A model generated the notes under the pieces. The model saw nothing but the letters and a program-made list of their open reading frames with translations, was not told the origin of the DNA and did no database searches. Positions 47,401-64,000 of a stretch of DNA of 64,000 nucleotides are shown piece after piece. Source of the stretch: Pseudomonas sp. v388 (GTDB lineage Bacteria > Pseudomonadota > Gammaproteobacteria > Pseudomonadales > Pseudomonadaceae); contig NZ_RHQN01000004.1 of NCBI RefSeq assembly GCF_003935425.1, positions 62,001 through 126,000 on the forward strand, in the 5' to 3' direction. The translations under genes and the position numbers were made by a program. How positions within the stretch are numbered: position 1 is the first letter of the stretch; the number at the start of each line of letters is the position of its first letter.

Positions 47401-50220
47401 AGCGATCAATTGCAGACGCGATTCGTCGCTGTCCAAGGGCTGCGGCAGGACCACGGCTTCGGCCACGCCATCCAGCGCTTGCAGCAGCTGGCCGACTTCG
47501 CCCGGTTCGACCCGGTAACCACGAATCTTCACTTGATCGTCGGCACGGCCCAAGTATTCCAGCACGCCTTGCACAGAGCGAGCGCAGTCGCCGGCGCGGT
47601 ACAGCCGTCCGCCATCCGCGTCCGGGTCCGGCACGAAGCGCTCGGCGGTCATTGCCGCACGCCCCAGATAGCCCTGGGCCAGGCCGCGCCCGCCCAGATA
47701 CAACTCGCCCGCCACGCCTGTCGGCACCGGGTTGAGCCAGGCGTCCAGCACCTGTGCCCTGGCGTTGAGCAGCGGTTTGCCGACCGGCACGCTGCGGCAG
47801 GCACTCATACGTTCGCCCACTTCGTGAGTGAGAATCCCCACCGTGGTTTCAGTCGGGCCATAGTGGTTGAGCATCCGGCAACCGGGCTTGAGCACCCGCA
47901 CCTGATCCACCAGTGCCCAGGAGCTGGCTTCGCCGCCCAGGATCAGCAATTGTTCCGGCAGCACGTTCGCCGGCTGCGCAGCCTGCAACAGGCCTTGCAG
48001 ATGACTCGGCACGATCTTCAACACCTGCACCCGATGTTCGGCCATATAGGCCGCGAACGCATCGGGGTCGAACGCCTGTTCATGGCTTAGCAGGTGCAAC
48101 GTGCGCCCGGAGACCAGCGCGCCGAACAGCAGCGTATGACCCAGATCGGCGGCCACGGTTGATACCATGGCCATGCTCGCGTCGCCGTCCAGCGCCAGAC
48201 GATCAAGCACGCCGTGCAGATAGTTGGCCAGCGCACCGTGGCTGACCACCACACCCTTGGGCTGGCCGGTGGAACCGGAGGTGTAGATGATGTACGCCGG
48301 CTGTTCGGCGGCCACTTCGATACCCGGCGCGCTGTCGTCGAGGTCGGCCCACAGGCTCTCGTCATAGGCCAACACCGGGCACACGCCGAGGTTGGCGGCC
48401 TGCTGATCGGCGGCTGCGTGAATCAGCACCGCCGCGCCGCTGTCTTTGGCCAGTTGTTGCAGGCGTTCGGCGGGTTGTCGGGCATCCAGCGGCAGGTACA
48501 CCGCGCCCAGTTTCAACACCGCCAACAGGCTGATGACCCACTCCACCGAACGTTCCTGGCACAGCGCGACGGTCATTCCGGCGCCGATGCCCTGGGCTTG
48601 CAGGTAACCAGCGAGCCGGTTGGAACGACACTCCAGCTCATCGAAACTCACGGTCTGTTGCCCGGCACGCACCGCCACCTTGCTGCGCCCGACGGCCAGA
48701 CCCCGGCGCCAGAGGCTCGGAAAATCGTGGTCGGGGAAAGTTGCGGCCTGCTCGACAGACCCCGATTCGTTCCTGTGCGGATGATCCACCACTGGCTCAC
48801 CGACGTGCTCCGCCAGCGCGTGCAGCACCTCACGCAGAGAAGAGGCCATACGCTCGATGGTGGCAGCCTCGAACAGATCGGTGGCATAGGTGAAGTAGCC
48901 ACGCAGCCCGCCCGGCGTGTCGCTGAAGTCGAACGCCAGGTCAAAGCGCGCATCGCTCGTGCCGCCGGCGAATTCCGCCACGCTCAGCCCGGCCAGTCCT
49001 TCGCGGGACGCATCGGTCTGTTCGGCGGAATACACATGCTGGTTGATCTTGAACTGGAACAGCGGGTTGTGGCCCAGGTTGCGCTCCGGCGCCAGGGCAT
49101 CGACCAAGTGTTCGAACGGCAATTCCTGATGGGACTGGGCGCCGGTCACCACCTGTTTTACCTGCTCCAGCAACTGGGCGAAAGTCTGGCGTTCGTCCAC
49201 CTGCACACGCAACACCTGGGTGTTGATGAAGAAGCCGATCAGCCCTTCCAGCTCGCTGCGAGTGCGCCCGGCATTGGGTGCGCCGATGCGAATGTCGCTC
49301 TGGCCGCTGTAGCGCGACAGCACCACCGCCAGCGCCGCAAGGGTCAGCATGAACAGGGTCTGGCCGTTGTTGCGCGCCAGGGTTTTCAGCTGTGCGGACA
49401 GGGCCTGGGGCAGGTCGCAACGCACCGTCGCGCCGCGATGGCTGGGCTGCAACGGGCGCGGGTGGTCCAGCGGTAATTGCAGCACCGGCTGTTCGCCGCC
49501 CAGTTGTTGCTTCCAGTACTCCAGCTGCCGCTCGCCCTCCCCGGCTTCCAGCCAGGCGCGCTGCCAAACCGCATAGTCGGCGTACTGAATCGCCAGCGGT
49601 GCCAGCTGCGCAGGGTTGCCAGTGACGTGCGCCTGATACAGCTGAACGAACTCGCGGATCAGCAATTCCCCGGACCAGCCGTCCGACACCACGTGGTGCA
49701 TGCACACCGTCAATACGTGTTCCGTCTCGCCGAGCTGGAACAGCCGAACCCGCAGCAACTCACCGCTGAGTAGGTCGAACGGGGTTTGCAGCTCGCCGCG
49801 AACCTGTGCCTCCAGCTCGGCCGCTTCAACGCGGATGACGTCGAGAGTCACCGCAGCCTCGCTGAGAATCTCCTGATGAAATTCGCCGTCCACCGAGACG
49901 AAACGGGTGCGCAGGGTTTCGTGACGCTGCACCAGATCATCCAGCGCCTGAGCCAGGGCACGCCGATCCAGCGGGCCATCGAGCCGCACCGCCAACGGCA
50001 CGTTGTAGGCGACGTTGCCTGGTTCCAGTTGCCAGAGGAACAGCATGCGTTGCTGGGCGTAGGACAGCGGGAGACGCGCCAGTTCGTGGCGGACCTCGGC
50101 GATGGGCAGCAGGCGAAAGCTCTGGCCGGTCTCGTGCATCTTGTCGAGGATCTGCCGACGTTGCTCGACGGGCAGGCCGACGAAGCGTTTGGCGATACGT
50201 TCAGCTGCAGACTTGTCCAT
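41488..50220 (-). CDS. pvdD: Terminal pyoverdine NRPS: C-A(Asp)-T-E-C-A(Ser)-T-TE
   Basis: A 2910-residue nonribosomal peptide synthetase that adds the last two residues and releases the peptide. C (HHVVSDGW near 175), A1 ([11 protein letters not shown] near 650; residues lining the pocket read D-L-T-K-I-G-H-V-G, an Asp code), T (GGDSILSLQ near 1035), E (HHLAVDGVSW near 1214), C of the type that accepts a D-residue (HHILMDGWSS near 1680), A2 (pocket D-V-W-H-I-S-L-I-D, Ser), T (GGHSLLAV near 2570) and a thioesterase (GWSLGGALAVE near 2700). It should yield D-Asp (to be beta-hydroxylated) then L-Ser. The ATG at 50220 lies one base past the preceding NRPS stop, with GGGGA upstream. A2 carries an in-frame REPIN. 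No hydroxylase is visible nearby. Confidence 0.95.
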   Translation of the reverse strand: MDKSAAERIAKRFVGLPVEQRRQILDKMHETGQSFRLLPIAEVRHELARLPLSYAQQRMLFLWQLEPGNVAYNVPLAVRLDGPLDRRALAQALDDLVQRHETLRTRFVSVDGEFHQEILSEAAVTLDVIRVEAAELEAQVRGELQTPFDLLSGELLRVRLFQLGETEHVLTVCMHHVVSDGWSGELLIREFVQLYQAHVTGNPAQLAPLAIQYADYAVWQRAWLEAGEGERQLEYWKQQLGGEQPVLQLPLDHPRPLQPSHRGATVRCDLPQALSAQLKTLARNNGQTLFMLTLAALAVVLSRYSGQSDIRIGAPNAGRTRSELEGLIGFFINTQVLRVQVDERQTFAQLLEQVKQVVTGAQSHQELPFEHLVDALAPERNLGHNPLFQFKINQHVYSAEQTDASREGLAGLSVAEFAGGTSDARFDLAFDFSDTPGGLRGYFTYATDLFEAATIERMASSLREVLHALAEHVGEPVVDHPHRNESGSVEQAATFPDHDFPSLWRRGLAVGRSKVAVRAGQQTVSFDELECRSNRLAGYLQAQGIGAGMTVALCQERSVEWVISLLAVLKLGAVYLPLDARQPAERLQQLAKDSGAAVLIHAAADQQAANLGVCPVLAYDESLWADLDDSAPGIEVAAEQPAYIIYTSGSTGQPKGVVVSHGALANYLHGVLDRLALDGDASMAMVSTVAADLGHTLLFGALVSGRTLHLLSHEQAFDPDAFAAYMAEHRVQVLKIVPSHLQGLLQAAQPANVLPEQLLILGGEASSWALVDQVRVLKPGCRMLNHYGPTETTVGILTHEVGERMSACRSVPVGKPLLNARAQVLDAWLNPVPTGVAGELYLGGRGLAQGYLGRAAMTAERFVPDPDADGGRLYRAGDCARSVQGVLEYLGRADDQVKIRGYRVEPGEVGQLLQALDGVAEAVVLPQPLDSDESRLQLIAYCVAETGATLHSEALREQLSVRLPEYLVPAQILLLERLPLTANGKLDKRALPRPGVVTQRYIAPAGEVEEILAKVWADVLKLERVGTTDNFFELGGDSILSLQIIARAKRQGLKLSPKQLFEKQTIAQLAPVAKLIQKKPAAAVEQVTGALPLLPIQARFFELEIAERQHWNQSVMLKPSTALQAAPLHAALNVIIEQHDALRLGFSQQDGQWQATFGPVNNHDVLWTHELEDAGRLSELADEAQRSLDLKNGPLLRAVLIDLPQGEQRLLLVIHHLAVDGVSWRVLLEDLQHAYRAAVSGSALNLPAKTSSLKRWAERLHAYAASPALEQELAYWQTQLQGASDALPFDHPDGGQQQKHALSVSTRLDGDLTRQLLQDAPAAYRTQINDLLLTALARVISRWTGQPDTLIRLEGHGREDLFDELDITRTVGWFSSLYPVRLTAQASLAESIMTIKEQLRGIPDKGMGYGVLRYLGHETARQALRALPQGSIVFNYLGQFDASFTSGDALFAPSGESSGSSQSADAPLAAPISINGQVYGGELSLNWSFSGAVFERDTVQRLADEYGRELRELIAHCTREDVRGVTPSDFPLARLTQAQLNRLPVAAADIQDLYPLSPMQQGMLFHTLFEQQAGHYINQLRVEVTGLDVPRFRAAWQATLEAHEVLRSAFVSDLQPPLQVVQREVTLPFVEVDARGQSAAWLNDWAGADREQGFDLATAPLLRLAVLRIAEHRHQLVYTSHHILMDGWSSSRLFGEVLQRYSGQQLPHRSGRYRDYIQWLQRQDAGVSETFWTRQLAALDEPTRLAQAFRPQLKQAGHGDYSQLIDAATTQRLGDFAREQRVTLNTLVQSAWLLVLQHYTGQSSVTFGATVAGRPADLPGVEEQLGLFINTLPVIASPRPEQAVTEWVQQVQALNIALREHEHTPLYDIQRWAGSSGEALFDNILVFENYPVSDALQQSAPDGLVFGGLENQEQTHYPLTLVVNLGAALTLRFSYQRQSYSQQNVTQLAGHFQQLLQALVRDPSACIGELALLDEAQQQRVVHDWNATAAEFPAEQCVHGLIEAQVRATPNAPALVFADRSLSYAQLNARANQLAHRLRESGVGPDTLVGICAQRSLELVIGLLAIVKAGGAYVPLDPDYPEDRLAYMMQDSGIGLLLTQSDLLPRLPVPAHVQSLCLDQDGDWLAGYSTANPVNVSHPQNLAYVIYTSGSTGKPKGAGNSHRALVNRLHWMQDAYRLDASDTVLQKTPFSFDVSVWEFFWPLLTGARLAIALPGDHRDPQRLVQTIQQQQVTTLHFVPSMLQAFMSYGDADSCDSLRRVICSGEALPADLAGQVLKRLPHAGLYNLYGPTEAAIDVTHWTCTADDTLSVPIGRPIANLKTHILDHGLLPAPQGAAAELYLGGVGLARGYHNRAALTAERFVPDPFDPHGGRLYRTGDLARYRDDGVIDYAGRIDHQVKIRGLRIELGEIEARLNTHPDVREAIVLALDGQLVAYTVPCRSERAAIRLAREDVISAGSDAADVLAASRPRSLPQGTVVDPTILRDQLRAHLKATLPDYMIPTHFIALDTLPLTPNGKLDRRALPKPDVSGRQPGHVAPRTGLEQRLAALWAEVLGVEQVGLSDNFFALGGHSLLAVALAGRIREAFGVSIKLHDFLLMQTLGELADFMRAGEAKVKSAVIRMNACQSDKSPLFCLPPGGGGTYSYYPLAGKLNTDRPVYGLVNKAYVVPGWFDTSWQYMVEYYVEQIRHTQPTGPYNLLGWSLGGALAVEVAHILERQGEQVGFLGLVDTMLPASAGVKWVEEDLEQRAHNQAENFHRSLIKSLQAFVPGLQEDAVLGLIAEARQNLSDEHKVADHVIDRVAREAGMNPDSLRSVFQDIAVQDEIETGYKLLHANAELSKAFTLKALDVKVDCWWAGESREPSEIARAEAVLREQCSVNGLGCSVTVDVRHDNIVLADGFLESVQARFRT
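42799..42907. repeat. REPIN inside the Ser adenylation domain
   Basis: About 109 bp bounded by CTGTGGGAGCGACCTTGGTC and GCTCGCTCCTACAG, with a second REP half CTTCGCGAGCAAGACGGATC in between. It is translated in frame between the TVPC and LPQ residues of A2, after GQLVAY and before [11 protein letters not shown]. The reading frame through the repeat is the same as in the other three NRPS copies. Confidence 0.85.
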
Positions 50221-50221
50221 G

Positions 50222-56779
<6,558 letters not shown>

Positions 56780-56794
56780 CTTGGGTATCTCCTG

Positions 56795-64000
<7,206 letters not shown>

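Overview
The window is a piece of a Pseudomonas chromosome, GC-rich and densely coded. The gene order (leuCD-leuB-asd, tRNA-gltX-uvrB-aminotransferase, pyoverdine locus), the abundant REP/REPIN palindromes and the TAAAT-N16-CGT PvdS promoters all point to fluorescent pseudomonads. The pyoverdine peptide predicted from the adenylation domains (Asp-Thr-Thr-Gly-Asp-Ser, both Asp followed by epimerisation domains) suggests the P. syringae group. From memory, the Gly position is the one that separates P. cichorii pyoverdine from that of P. syringae.

Layout. 1-3.9 kb: a D-galactonate operon on the minus strand (dgoK-dgoA-dgoD-dgoT, the last cut by the window edge). 4.1-9.4 kb: minus-strand leuC-leuD-methyltransferase-leuB-asd (leucine synthesis and the aspartate-family branch point), with a divergent LysR regulator and a PAS-GGDEF-EAL protein on the plus strand to 12.7 kb. 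12.9-14.9 kb: a small heat-shock protein gene with a sigma-32 type promoter and a ROSE-like RNA thermometer hairpin, then dusC and a thioesterase. 15.0-15.6 kb: a tRNA operon of Ala-Glu-Ala-Glu with a near-ideal sigma-70 promoter and a terminator. 15.7-21.4 kb: gltX, uvrB, an aromatic/aspartate-type aminotransferase and a small Q/S-rich protein.

21.4-64.0 kb is the pyoverdine region. pvdQ (periplasmic acylase) diverges from pvdR-pvdT-opmQ (efflux and recycling). pvdP (tyrosinase-like chromophore maturation) diverges from pvdM-pvdN-pvdO-pvdE (periplasmic maturation and inner-membrane export). Two tandem TonB-dependent receptors follow, only the second with an N-terminal signalling domain. On the minus strand, three collinear NRPS genes (the first cut by the window edge) build D-Asp-Thr / Thr-Gly / D-Asp-Ser and end in a thioesterase. 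PvdS-type promoters are visible before pvdR, pvdP, pvdM and the first receptor, and possibly pvdQ. The cytoplasmic NRPSs make the acylated ferribactin, PvdE moves it to the periplasm, PvdQ/P/M/N/O mature it, PvdRT-OpmQ secretes it, and the receptors bring back the iron complex. The initiating NRPS, the Asp beta-hydroxylase, pvdS and any lysine module are not in the window.

The most unusual observation is that all four non-Asp adenylation domains carry an in-frame REPIN palindrome at the same point in the C-terminal part of the domain, so that repeat DNA is translated as a roughly 30-residue loop. Two of the four came along in a nearly identical 1.7-kb duplication of the Thr adenylation domain.
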